A DNA stretch of 64,000 bases from Verrucomicrobiaceae bacterium (GTDB lineage: Bacteria; Verrucomicrobiota; Verrucomicrobiia; Verrucomicrobiales; Verrucomicrobiaceae), in contig JAEUHM010000027.1 in assembly GCA_016795485.1 (NCBI GenBank), positions 1 through 64,000 of the forward strand, read 5' to 3'. Made by a program: the position numbers and the translations under genes. Positions 24,435-33,311 of this stretch are shown here, piece after piece (positions within the stretch are counted from its first letter, which is position 1; every line of letters starts with the position of its first letter). Under the pieces are notes generated by a model. That model worked only from the letters and a program-made list of their open reading frames with translations, did not search any database and was not told where the DNA came from.

Positions 24435-25694
24435 TTAGGCCAGACCGGTCATGGTGCCGCTGCTGGTGGCGAACTTTTCTTCCTCCACTCCTAGCTGCTG
24501 CAGGGCGCTGAGGTAGAGGTTGGGCAGAGGGTAGTTCTCGCTCTGGTCAAAGGCGAGGTGCTGGCCGTGCTTGAAGCCGCCGCCGGCAAAGAGGACGGGC
24601 ATGTTCTTGTTGTCGTGGCTGCTGGCGTTGCCCAAGTTTGAGGTCATGAGCACCATGGTTTCGTCCAGGAGCTTGTCGGTCTTGAGCTTGCGCAAGAAGG
24701 CTGCCCACTGGTTGATCATTCCCTGCTCCACGATGGCGAGTTGAGCGAGTTTTTCCTCGTCCATGCCGTGGTGGCTGAGGCCGTGGTAGCTCTCGTCCAC
24801 GCCTTCGATGCCTTGCACGCCGTTGCCGGTGACGTGCAGCGTGACGAAGCGGGTGCTGTCGGTCATGAGCGCCATGTGGATGATGTCCAGAAAGATGCCT
24901 TCCACGGCGACTTCGTTGTCGCGCGGCACAGCGGCGGGTGGCTTCATGCTGACGCGGGGCTTAGGCCGGTGGGTCCAGGCTTCATTGGCCGCAAGACGTT
25001 GTTCGAGGTCGCGCACGCTGGTGAACCAGGCGTCTAGCTTGTCGCGATCTGCCCCGCCAAGCTCGCGCTGGAGAGCTTTTGCCTCAGCACCCACGAGATC
25101 CATGATGCTGCGGCCTTTTTGGATGAGCTCAGCCTGCCGCTCCTGCTCCTGCGCGCTGTCGTCCACAAAGAGCCGGGTGAAGAGCTTCATGGCGCTGTTC
25201 TCGGCAGGAATCATCGAGCCGTTTTCGGTGTAGGAAGGGCTGCTTTGGCTGTTGGTGTTGAGCACCAGGGAGGGAAATCGGGTCTCGTGGCCCAAATGAC
25301 GCGCCATGAGTTGATCCAGCGAGATGGTGTTGCGAGAAGTGGCTCCGCGTTGGTTGGGACAGGCGGAAAAGATGCTGCCCTCGGCGGTGTGCCCGCCGGT
25401 GACGCCTGGATGGGACGAGCCTGAAACGACGGTGAAGTCCTGCCGGAGGTCCTGAATGGACTGCAAGTAGCGAGAGGGCTGGTAATCGCGCCCAGTGGTG
25501 CTGGGCACGAGGTTGGGGTTATGCAATCCAAGCGCCAAACTCACGCCCACAAACCTCCGCGCCTTCGGCCCCTGAGGAGCGCTCAACGCCAAAGCCGGAG
25601 TCATGGCCTCCAACAAAGGCAAACCAAGACTAACCCCCGCCCCACGAAGAAAAGTGCGGCGAGAAAGGTGTTTTTTGAAGGTGAAAGTGGCCAT
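24435..25694 (-). CDS. DUF1552 family exported protein
   Basis: A 419-residue protein with a twin-arginine signal (LSRRTFLRGAGVSLGLPLLEAM). The DUF1552 pattern is clear: HPGVTGGHTAEGSIFSAC, ISLDQLMARHLG, FPSLVLNTNS and a C-terminal VLMTSNLGNASSHDNKNMPV segment with GGGFKHGQHL. Such proteins, related to DUF1501/sulfatase-like folds, normally lie next to DUF1592 cytochrome-type genes in planctomycetes and verrucomicrobia. Here that partner is 4.4 kb away, at 30091. The biochemical role is unknown; a periplasmic process coupled to c-type haem is suggested by the usual partner. Confidence 0.88.
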   Translation of the reverse strand: MATFTFKKHLSRRTFLRGAGVSLGLPLLEAMTPALALSAPQGPKARRFVGVSLALGLHNPNLVPSTTGRDYQPSRYLQSIQDLRQDFTVVSGSSHPGVTGGHTAEGSIFSACPNQRGATSRNTISLDQLMARHLGHETRFPSLVLNTNSQSSPSYTENGSMIPAENSAMKLFTRLFVDDSAQEQERQAELIQKGRSIMDLVGAEAKALQRELGGADRDKLDAWFTSVRDLEQRLAANEAWTHRPKPRVSMKPPAAVPRDNEVAVEGIFLDIIHMALMTDSTRFVTLHVTGNGVQGIEGVDESYHGLSHHGMDEEKLAQLAIVEQGMINQWAAFLRKLKTDKLLDETMVLMTSNLGNASSHDNKNMPVLFAGGGFKHGQHLAFDQSENYPLPNLYLSALQQLGVEEEKFATSSGTMTGLA

Positions 25695-25710
25695 GGGTTT
25701 GCACGATAAC

Positions 25711-25735
25711 GAAAGGCGAGGGGTGGTCTATCGCC
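25711..25735. repeat. 25-bp direct repeat, left copy
   Basis: The 25 bases gaaaggcgagg to tctatcgcc are identical to 28923-28947. This copy lies 17 bp upstream of the DUF1552 start codon and 35 bp beyond the end of the VKOR-fusion gene, so the two copies bracket that gene. Confidence 0.85.
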
Positions 25736-25769
25736 GGTGTCGTGCCAACTTTGGCCGAAGTGTGGGACC

Positions 25770-28724
25770 TCAATGCTCATGAACCTCACGGTAGTTGGGA
25801 CCGTAGGGAAAGTTGAGCGTGCAGGCCAGATGATTGCGCAACCTTAGCAGTTGTGTCTTGTATTTCGGATCACCCGTCTGGGCAAATTGAGTGCGCAGCA
25901 CATCGGCGGCTTTGCGCATCTTCTCCACTCGACGCTTGAGCGTATCCTGCATGATGTCGGGGAAATACGCGTGGATGTAAGTGGCGAAACAAAGAGCAAA
26001 AGCCCCGGTCAGGTCATCCATGGCCGGTATGGACTCCACCCGCACGCCCAAACGTTTTGCTGCTGAAGTAAAGGTCCGAACGAAGTGATCGAAGTTGTCC
26101 CAGTATTTGGCAAACTTCTGATAGTTGCCCATCGGGTCGGTGTTCAAGGCTTTAGTGATCAGCTCAGACTTACCCAACTCTCGTCCATCAGCGATGACCT
26201 GACTAAATGCAGCGGCGGCTTCGATGTAGACTGAATCTTCCTTCTGGCTGTCAAAAACCCTTTTGACCACGTCATTGAGCTTCACGCAATCAGCGCTTGG
26301 GTCTTTGTCGTTGTAAAAGCATCCGTTAAAAAGGTCCCTCGCAGCCTCTCTGTATTGTTTGAGGGAATGCGGATCTCTCTGAAGGCCCGATAAATACTGC
26401 TGATCCAAGGTTTCAGTTTTGGCTAACAGAGACGTTACTTCCTCATAAGCAGTTTCAAAAGAGGAGTCGCTTGTAACAGGCTTGATTGCGGGAGCTGATT
26501 TGTTAGCAACCGAACCATTAGCAGCCAAAACACGATCCGCGTATTTCTCCGCCGAACTCACCGAGTAGTAATCGAGATGATTCTGCAAATTTGGTTTATC
26601 TTTATGAAAGTGGAATAATGGCGCTGCGTGTACACCTGGGCTGCTCGAGTCGCGGGAAAATGTTCTCCAGCGATATAAGTTAGACAATCGAGTTATCAGA
26701 GCGTGCACTGAACTCGATTGAATCCAACCATCTTTTGTAAGGCTGCTATTCAGAGCATAAGATATGGATGCATCTTTTTCACTTCTTTGCGTCCGAAGAA
26801 GCACACCCTCATCCGTAAATGCCGCATAACAACTGCACGCGTCCGTTTCAGTGGGCAGTATCATCTCTGCCACTTCCGCACCATCGCATGTCATGGGCAA
26901 TGCATGAAAAACTGCCTCGGAAAACTTTTGTCTGAGCGGTTCAAAGTCTTGAGTCGTAAGACATGTGCCGGAGGTTGTTTTTCCGTTCCCCTTTTCGGCA
27001 TTTCTAAGTGACTCATGTTTTTCATCTGGTCCCGTCTCATCATCCGAAGGCCAAACCGGCAGAGCCACCTTTCCATTGGGTAGCCTGTCGCTGTGTGAAG
27101 AGACAAAGATGTCCACCTTGAGATACTTGGAGATGTCTTCCCCTTCTTGAAGGTGCTTTTTGCACTCCAGGTCTTTCAGAAACCCCTGTTTCAGCGATTC
27201 GAGAGCGGCGTCATTTTTGAAGAACTGCTCAAAGGCTGGCTTCGATGTGGGGATGTGTCGCACAGCACTTCCCATCCGAGCTTTTGCCCGGGCAATCGAA
27301 TCCTTTACCGCCTTGGTGGTGTCACTCGACAGGACAATTACCCGGGTGTTCTTGGGTTTGGCTTGGCTCAAGGCATCCAAAAAGTGAATGGTATCCCCGG
27401 CCGCCGGATCGGTGCCGGGATTTTTGGGGTCGGAGTTTAGATTTTCGCCCGCACCGTTGAAGAGGATGGTCAGATTCCCGCAGAACTTTCTTCCACTGCA
27501 CGGCTCGCTCGACTGGCTGGCAGCGGCTGGCCAGGGCAGCCCTTTCCCGGTGAGGGAAACGAGGTCCTTCACACCGGAAGGTGCCCCCAGCAGGATCTGG
27601 CTCTCAACCTGGAGCTGAGGCAACATCACCTCACGGCCCGTGACACGTGCGTTCTCGGCCATCAGTTCACGAGTCTTCTGGATCAGGTCCACCGTCCAGG
27701 CGTGGTGCTTTTGCCGCGCGGCGTCCCACTCCGTCTGGCCACCGAGAGCGAGACGGACCGCCTCGGTGACTGCCTCGCGAGTCGGGAGCAGATCGGAGCG
27801 GTAGAGTCGTGCGCTGAGCTCGGCCCAGGCCTTGGGGTTCTCGCGCCAGAGGATGAGCAGGGCAGTCTGAAGCGCAGAGCTCAACTCGGAATCAAGGGTG
27901 CCCGGAAGGAACACAATGGCCACCTCGCCCTCCGTTTGAGTCTTCCATGCCTCGCTGAGTTGCTGGCTGGTGTCCCGACAGTGGTGGCAGGTGGGATCGG
28001 TGATGCAGACGATGAGGTGCCTGGCGCTGATGGATCCCAGCCGTGGCAGCATTTCCATATCCAAGCGGAAGCGGCCTCCGTGCAGGGACAGCCAGTGGGT
28101 CCCATCCGCCTCAGTCCTCGCCACCGGCAGGGCCGTGGCCGGGAGCTTCTTGGCGTTTTCCTCGGACTTTGCCGTGGGCATCAGGCTGGAGAGAACACCG
28201 AGGACCAGCAGATGAGCAAGGGCGGACCACGCGATGGAAGGTGCAAGCCGCACCGGCTTCACTTTCCCAGGGGCAGGATGCGCCCCGTTCCGCCAGACGC
28301 CCACGATGCCGCAAGCTGCCCCCGCCGTGGCGAGGAGGTGGATGCTGCAACACCAAGGGCACCATGCCCTGAGGAAAATGGCCTGAACGCCAGTGAAAAA
28401 GAGGGCTGCGGCGAGGTTCCCACTGAGCAGGCAGATGAGCCAGGACCTACCCGACGAGGGGGAGCCAAGCAGAATGAGCTGCATCAGGTAGAAGGCCGCG
28501 CCCAACCATGCGGTCGGGATTCGCCCAACCGATGCCCAATCAGAACGCAGCACGGTGTCGCAGTCTGAACCCACGGGACAACCAGCAATCCCGCCCGAAC
28601 CATAGCGCAAACTTTGCCACCCCAGCCACGCGCTCAAAACCACGGCAGCGGAGAGAAGAACATGGGCGAGCACCAGTGGCGAATACACCATGTTGCGAGA
28701 TGAATGGCGGCCGGAATCGTTCAT
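25770..28724 (-). CDS. VKOR-DsbA-like fusion with putative clan CD peptidase domain
   Basis: From ATG 28724 a 984-residue protein. Residues about 10-180 form a VKOR domain: several membrane helices, C49 and C55 (GCPVGSDC) and the active CPWC (122-125). Another helix near 165-182 is followed by a thioredoxin/DsbA-like domain with CHHC (246-249). Residues about 410-710 are unlike any VKOR protein I know but resemble a caspase/legumain fold: LTILFNGAGEN, TRVIVLSSD, VDIFVSSHSD with H544 followed by GKVALPVWPSDD, then ETDACSC with C630/C632. The last 270 residues are helical and unrecognised. The domain order suggests oxidative folding or redox control of a peptidase. The upstream frame to 28838 is probably not translated. 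Confidence 0.78.
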   Translation of the reverse strand: MNDSGRHSSRNMVYSPLVLAHVLLSAAVVLSAWLGWQSLRYGSGGIAGCPVGSDCDTVLRSDWASVGRIPTAWLGAAFYLMQLILLGSPSSGRSWLICLLSGNLAAALFFTGVQAIFLRAWCPWCCSIHLLATAGAACGIVGVWRNGAHPAPGKVKPVRLAPSIAWSALAHLLVLGVLSSLMPTAKSEENAKKLPATALPVARTEADGTHWLSLHGGRFRLDMEMLPRLGSISARHLIVCITDPTCHHCRDTSQQLSEAWKTQTEGEVAIVFLPGTLDSELSSALQTALLILWRENPKAWAELSARLYRSDLLPTREAVTEAVRLALGGQTEWDAARQKHHAWTVDLIQKTRELMAENARVTGREVMLPQLQVESQILLGAPSGVKDLVSLTGKGLPWPAAASQSSEPCSGRKFCGNLTILFNGAGENLNSDPKNPGTDPAAGDTIHFLDALSQAKPKNTRVIVLSSDTTKAVKDSIARAKARMGSAVRHIPTSKPAFEQFFKNDAALESLKQGFLKDLECKKHLQEGEDISKYLKVDIFVSSHSDRLPNGKVALPVWPSDDETGPDEKHESLRNAEKGNGKTTSGTCLTTQDFEPLRQKFSEAVFHALPMTCDGAEVAEMILPTETDACSCYAAFTDEGVLLRTQRSEKDASISYALNSSLTKDGWIQSSSVHALITRLSNLYRWRTFSRDSSSPGVHAAPLFHFHKDKPNLQNHLDYYSVSSAEKYADRVLAANGSVANKSAPAIKPVTSDSSFETAYEEVTSLLAKTETLDQQYLSGLQRDPHSLKQYREAARDLFNGCFYNDKDPSADCVKLNDVVKRVFDSQKEDSVYIEAAAAFSQVIADGRELGKSELITKALNTDPMGNYQKFAKYWDNFDHFVRTFTSAAKRLGVRVESIPAMDDLTGAFALCFATYIHAYFPDIMQDTLKRRVEKMRKAADVLRTQFAQTGDPKYKTQLLRLRNHLACTLNFPYGPNYREVHEH

Positions 28725-28922
28725 GAGTAACGCGCAGGTATTGATCGAATGGTTAGGTTTCAGCCGACCGATTTCAAGGCGGAAAGTCTTTGAGCCCGCA
28801 CCGGGCAGCAACGGATGAGAACCGCAGACATAGGTCACAGATTCACCGTGTGTCGCCCACTTCAGAAACCTCAGTGGTGGAGGAATGGATCGGGCTGCAT
28901 GATCTTCGAGGAAGATGAAACC

Positions 28923-28947
28923 GAAAGGCGAGGGGTGGTCTATCGCC
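28923..28947. repeat. 25-bp direct repeat, right copy
   Basis: Identical to 25711-25735. It lies 199 bp upstream of the VKOR-fusion start codon, in the gap before the small zeta-partner gene. Flanking bases on both sides differ between the copies. Confidence 0.85.
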
Positions 28948-29073
28948 TGGAGGATGGAAGTGGAAGAAAGGATCCCTCAGGAGTTGGGCCAAGATCAACT
29001 GCCAGCCGCGTTTGCCGTTGGCGGCTTCGTGGTCTACGATTACCCTCTGAGAACGACGCCCCCTGCATTTCAA

Positions 29074-29301
29074 ATGAACGACTCCGACTCTGCGCTCGAC
29101 TATCTAGAGCAACAAATACCCTCGCTCTCCGCTGCTGCTGTGGACGTGGCCTACTGGCAGGCGCTCAGCAGCGGACTGGAGGTGCTCATCAGCGACGATG
29201 ATGGCATTTACCAAGCATTGCCGGATGGAACTAAGAAGCTCATTAAGCCGACAGACAAGCCGCTCAGCATTCCGGTGGGGACTCGGATCAAGATTCCCTG
29301 A
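29074..29301 (+). CDS. small protein preceding zeta-like toxin (putative antitoxin)
   Basis: From ATG 29074 about 75 residues (MNDSDSALDYLEQQ). It has an N-terminal helix, then short strands (GLEVLISDDDGIYQALPDGT) and a lysine-rich end (KKLIKPTDKPL). It starts within a longer frame that opens at 28915 but lacks coding character there. It ends 3 bp before the zeta-like gene, so it is the likely partner. It does not look like a classical epsilon or HTH antitoxin. Confidence 0.65.
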   Translation: MNDSDSALDYLEQQIPSLSAAAVDVAYWQALSSGLEVLISDDDGIYQALPDGTKKLIKPTDKPLSIPVGTRIKIP

Positions 29302-29304
29302 CCT

Positions 29305-30054
29305 ATGAGCGTGCCCCGTATGCGCATGTTTGCAGGTCCGAATGGTTCTGGCAAAAGCACGATCAAAAGTGTCGTGCCCGCTAATCTGCTCGGCATTTAC
29401 GTGAATCCAGATGAGATTCAGAAGGAGATTGAAGACCGTGGGTTTCTGGATGTCCATCAGTACGATGTGAAGACGACCCGAGATGAAATCTTGGGATATT
29501 TCATGGATTCGCCTTTGCTGAGGAGAGCAGACTTAGATGACGAGGCTGCGTGCTTGCGTTTCACCGATGGCAAGCTGGACTTTTTTGAGGTGATTGTTAA
29601 CGCCTACTTTGCTTCTGTGGCTGCCGACTTCCTCCGGCAAAAGCTGTTAGAGCAGCGTAGATCATTCTCATTTGAGACCGTGATGTCATCGCCCGATAAG
29701 GTGCAACTCCTACAGAAGGCGCAAGGGCTTGGCTACAGGACCTATCTTTACTACATAGCCACCGATGACCCGTCTATCAATGTGTCTCGGGTAAAAGCCC
29801 GCGTTCAATTAGGAGGCCATGACGTGCCGGAGGATAAAATCGTCAACCGGTATGCCCGGTCACTCAATTTGCTCTTGGACGCCGTGAAGCACACGAACCG
29901 CGCTTATCTTTTCGACAACTCCAGGCATGGCGGTGCTCGCCTCTGGGTGGCGGAGATAACCGATGGCCAAGACTTGGAAGTGAAGTGTGATCCCATGCCG
30001 CATTGGTTTGAGAAGGCTATCTGGAACAAAGTTTCAAGGGGCCGCTCACACTAG
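29305..30054 (+). CDS. zeta-toxin family P-loop kinase
   Basis: A 249-residue P-loop protein with Walker A AGPNGSGKST (10-19), YVNPDEIQKEI, a middle RRSFSFETVMSSPDK and the LYYIATDDPSINVSRVKARVQLGGHDVPEDKIVNRYARS segment characteristic of zeta/ATP-GTP-binding AbiQ-like 'predicted ABC-type ATPase' proteins. Zeta toxins phosphorylate UDP-GlcNAc-type peptidoglycan precursors; whether this member does so is not shown. It is translationally close to the 75-residue upstream gene. Confidence 0.82.
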   Translation: MSVPRMRMFAGPNGSGKSTIKSVVPANLLGIYVNPDEIQKEIEDRGFLDVHQYDVKTTRDEILGYFMDSPLLRRADLDDEAACLRFTDGKLDFFEVIVNAYFASVAADFLRQKLLEQRRSFSFETVMSSPDKVQLLQKAQGLGYRTYLYYIATDDPSINVSRVKARVQLGGHDVPEDKIVNRYARSLNLLLDAVKHTNRAYLFDNSRHGGARLWVAEITDGQDLEVKCDPMPHWFEKAIWNKVSRGRSH

Positions 30055-30090
30055 CCCCAAGCAGCAAACTTGCTGAGAGAAGACTCCAGC

Positions 30091-32400
30091 CTACTTCTTC
30101 ATGAACACCTCGCTGAGCATGGAGGCTTTGAGGAGTTGGCGGATGGTTGGGGTCTCGGTGGCGAGTTTGTCCAGGGTGGGCTCGTCGCTCAGCCGGATGG
30201 GGGAGCCGGTGGCGTAGGTGAGGAACTGGGCAACGAACCCGCGGGCGAGTTGCTGCTTGCGCTGGCCATAGATTTTCTGCCAAGCGCGGAGGTCGGCAAA
30301 CGGAGCGCCATCTGGTGTGCGACCGGAGGGATCGACCCGCGCGCCTTTGTCTCCTTTGCCATAGCTGACGCGCCAGAGCCCCACGGGATCGAAGTTCTCC
30401 AGGGCAAAACCTGGTGGGTCGATGGTCTGATGGCAACTGGCGCAAGACTCGTTGTTGCGGTGCTTGTCGAGTTGGTCGCGGATGGAAACGGCACCGCGAA
30501 TGTCTGGCTCAATGGCGGGAACTCCGGGCGGTGGCGGCGGAATGCGCTCACCAAGAATGCGCTCATTGACGAAAACTCCTCTCACGACGGGTGAGGTGTG
30601 CGTGCCGTCTGCGGTGACTTTCAAAATGGCACCTTGGGCGACGAGACCGCCACGCACTGAGCCATCCACGAGTTTCACGCGCTGAAGCCCTGCCCCTGGG
30701 GTGAGGCTGACTTTCTCCTCGTAGTGCCGCGCGAGCCGCTCATTGAGGTAAGTGTAACCAGAGTCAACGAACGCGGTGATGCTGCGGTCGGACTTGATGA
30801 GATCGCTAACATACAGACGCGTCTCTTGAAGCATGGACTCCTGCAGAACGGGGTCGAAGGTCTTGAAGAGCCGGGTGTCTGGGCTGGTGAAGTCGATCTG
30901 GTTGAGCTTGAGCCACTGGTCCGTGAAGCTGGCAATGAAACGCTCTGCCTTGGGATCGTCCAACATGCGGTCGATCTGAGCTGAGAGTGTGGCGAGTTCC
31001 TTCAATTTTCCCTGATCGGCCAGGGTGATGAGTTCCTCGTCTGGCATAGAGGTCCAGAGAGCGTAGCTGAGTCGAGTAGCGAGAGCATGATCGTCGAGAG
31101 GGCCCGGAGCCTCGATAAAGCTGAGGAAGCGAGGCGAGCAGAGGATAGCCCGATAGGCAGCGCGTAAGGCTTCCGGCACAGTGCCACCTTCTTTGAGCAA
31201 GCCCTGAGCGATGCCTTGATAAGCGGCCACTTGTTCGTTCGTGACCGGTCTGCGGAAGGCGCGGGCCGCAAAGTCTTTGATGATCGTGGGCACGTTTTCC
31301 TTGACCAGCTCATGGCTTCCGAACAGGCGCTTGCGCACCTGTTGGCTGCTCGCATAGGGATAGATGCGCTCGATTTGGATGCCGGTGTGCGAGATGCCCT
31401 GGAAGCCCTGCTTGGCAAGGCTGCGTCCGTCAAACGAGACATTTCCCCCTTTGGCTCCGGTGGGTGCTTTCTTCTGAGTGGCGTCGTTTGGCCGCAGTTC
31501 CAGCATGTGGTCTTCCTGCATCCAGGCCTCAAACGTGAGGTCGCGCGGCTCTTCTGTCGCCTCGACAAGGCCGACCATGTAAAGCATGGGCGCGTCTGAA
31601 TAACAGGTCCCCGAGCGCAAGGTGCCCCAGACAACTCCTGCGTCTGAGGGGTTGATGGCTTTCACCTGACGCAAGGTAATGCGATACCAGCCGTCCTCTG
31701 GCACACTGGTAGCGTTCATGCGACCAAAGAACTGCAGCGTGATGGGCCACGAGATGCTTTTGCCATCCTTCAGGTCGGGGCCACGATAGTTGCCTCGGGT
31801 CTTCTGAGCGAGGTCTTTGGGCGTGTAGAACTTTTTGAAGGTCTTGTCGCCTTCCAAGGCACGATCAAATGCCTCATCGAGCGCCAAATCTGCCACGTCC
31901 AGGTAACGTGCGAGCTGGTGTTGGGAGAGTTGCTGCCCATCGGCCACGGTTTCAAAACCATGAGAGATGCGATCCTCGGGCAAAAGGGTCTTGAGGGGTC
32001 GGTCGATGCCGAGCAAGTCGTGCAGCGTGTGATCATACTCGACTCTCGTGAGGCGGCGGCCCCTCACACGACCGCGAGCAGCGATGTCTGCCTTGTCCGC
32101 ACTGAAGAGAGGGGCCTTCAGAGCACTGAGAAAGGCGGTTTTGTCCGCAGGTTCTGGCTGAGGCTTCTTCTTGGGCGGCATTTCGCCATCGCGCACTCGC
32201 TCCATCACGCGGACCCATTTTTCAAAAGCGCTTCCGTCTGCCAAATCCCAGCCAAGGGCCATCAAATCGAGGCCTCCTTTTTTCACATCGGCATCATGGC
32301 AGTCGGTGCAGTGCCGGGACATGAAGTCGGCAATGCCTGGGGGCTGGTCAGCGAACACGGTGGCCGCCAGCAGGGGTAACGTGAAAAGGGGGAGTCTCAC
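30091..32400 (-). CDS. DUF1592/DUF1588/DUF1585 cytochrome-type protein
   Basis: About 769 residues from GTG 32400, chosen because it gives a clean signal peptide (MRLPLFTLPLLAATVFA); the frame opens at a TTG at 32430. The mature start holds a haem-binding CTDCH, followed by DUF1587-type sequence (TRVEYDHTLHDLLGID), DUF1595, DUF1592 (ATRLSYALWTSMPDEEL), DUF1588 (GGLVAQGAILKVTADGTHTSPVVRG cut by TSP, then CASCHQTIDPPG with a second CXXCH) and DUF1585 (FVAQFLTYATG). This planctomycete-type cytochrome c architecture normally partners DUF1552. It is divergent from nuoA. Confidence 0.88.
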   Translation of the reverse strand: MRLPLFTLPLLAATVFADQPPGIADFMSRHCTDCHDADVKKGGLDLMALGWDLADGSAFEKWVRVMERVRDGEMPPKKKPQPEPADKTAFLSALKAPLFSADKADIAARGRVRGRRLTRVEYDHTLHDLLGIDRPLKTLLPEDRISHGFETVADGQQLSQHQLARYLDVADLALDEAFDRALEGDKTFKKFYTPKDLAQKTRGNYRGPDLKDGKSISWPITLQFFGRMNATSVPEDGWYRITLRQVKAINPSDAGVVWGTLRSGTCYSDAPMLYMVGLVEATEEPRDLTFEAWMQEDHMLELRPNDATQKKAPTGAKGGNVSFDGRSLAKQGFQGISHTGIQIERIYPYASSQQVRKRLFGSHELVKENVPTIIKDFAARAFRRPVTNEQVAAYQGIAQGLLKEGGTVPEALRAAYRAILCSPRFLSFIEAPGPLDDHALATRLSYALWTSMPDEELITLADQGKLKELATLSAQIDRMLDDPKAERFIASFTDQWLKLNQIDFTSPDTRLFKTFDPVLQESMLQETRLYVSDLIKSDRSITAFVDSGYTYLNERLARHYEEKVSLTPGAGLQRVKLVDGSVRGGLVAQGAILKVTADGTHTSPVVRGVFVNERILGERIPPPPPGVPAIEPDIRGAVSIRDQLDKHRNNESCASCHQTIDPPGFALENFDPVGLWRVSYGKGDKGARVDPSGRTPDGAPFADLRAWQKIYGQRKQQLARGFVAQFLTYATGSPIRLSDEPTLDKLATETPTIRQLLKASMLSEVFMKK

Positions 32401-32500
32401 TACCGGCGAGAACGGCAGGACTGGGGCCAACTTTCAGCCCAATCGCAGTGGGGAATGACAGTTTGACGCCATGAGAGCCGCCGCTAGAGTCTCGGCCGTT

Positions 32501-32875
32501 ATGCTGAAGGAATACATCCCGGTTTTGCTACAGATCTTGATCGCGAGCGGATTTGCCGCTGTGACGTTGCTCATCAGCGTCATGCTGGGCAAGGCTGCCA
32601 AGTCCAACGCCGTCAAAGACAGTGCCTACGAGTGCGGTATGCTTCCCCTGGGTGAGGCCCAGCCGCGTTTCAGCGTAAAGTTCTACATCGTGGCGATGCT
32701 GTTCGTGCTTTTCGATATCGAGGTCGTCTTCCTTTATCCTTGGGCGCTCGTCTACAAAGACTATCTGCAAGGCGTGAGCGGTGCCATCCTGGGCACGATG
32801 CTGGGATTTGTCAGTATCCTGGGTGTAGCGTTCGTCTACGCCTGGAAGAAAGGCGCGCTGAACTGGAAATCCTAA
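32501..32875 (+). CDS. nuoA: NADH-quinone oxidoreductase subunit A
   Basis: From ATG 32501 about 124 residues with three transmembrane helices. The conserved loop YECGMLPLGEAQPRFSVKFY and the FVLFDIEVVFLYPWALVY helix identify NuoA, a membrane subunit of complex I. The adjacent genes are not nuo genes, so it is detached from the rest of the operon. It is divergent from the DUF1592 gene, with about 100 bp between. Confidence 0.93.
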   Translation: MLKEYIPVLLQILIASGFAAVTLLISVMLGKAAKSNAVKDSAYECGMLPLGEAQPRFSVKFYIVAMLFVLFDIEVVFLYPWALVYKDYLQGVSGAILGTMLGFVSILGVAFVYAWKKGALNWKS

Positions 32876-32897
32876 GCGCTCAGCGCCCCAGCCGCTC

Positions 32898-33215
32898 ATG
32901 ATAGCCCATATCTGCCTCCACAAGCTCAGGCCTGAGATCACCGAAGAACGTTTGGAGACCATGATGGCTCAGGCGCGTGTCCAATTGCTCCGTGTCCCGG
33001 AGGTTCTGGTGGTCCGCACCGGCAAGCGCATCAAGCCGACCGATCCCTGGGAGTGGTATGTCGCCATCGAGGTGGAAAGCTTGGACAAACTGGCCATCTG
33101 CCAGGATGACCCCAACTACATCAAGTTCCGCGAGGATGTAGTGAAGCCCGCCGTGGCTGAGTCTTGTGTGCAGTCCTTTGAAATGGACCCTCGCAAGGAC
33201 GTGAAGTACTCCTGA
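32898..33215 (+). CDS. Dabb (stress-responsive A/B barrel) protein
   Basis: A 105-residue protein. HICLHKLRPEITEERLETMM at the start, a middle WYVAIEVESLDKLAICQDDPNYIKF and the C-terminal strand follow the dimeric alpha-beta barrel (Dabb) pattern. Members of this family have varied or unknown roles. It follows nuoA by 22 bp and may be co-transcribed with it. Confidence 0.7.
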   Translation: MIAHICLHKLRPEITEERLETMMAQARVQLLRVPEVLVVRTGKRIKPTDPWEWYVAIEVESLDKLAICQDDPNYIKFREDVVKPAVAESCVQSFEMDPRKDVKYS

Positions 33216-33311
33216 CGCCCTCCAGGCTGCCATTCTTGGCAATAGCCTTGGTTCTTCACCCGTAATCTCGCTGCCCTGAAACGAAGTTCTTTTCAGAACC
33301 ATCACTCAACC

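Noticed and set aside
27702-28568. 288-codon frame on the plus strand
   Set aside because: Antisense to the VKOR part of the fusion gene, which has clear VKOR motifs; GC-rich DNA readily gives such shadows.
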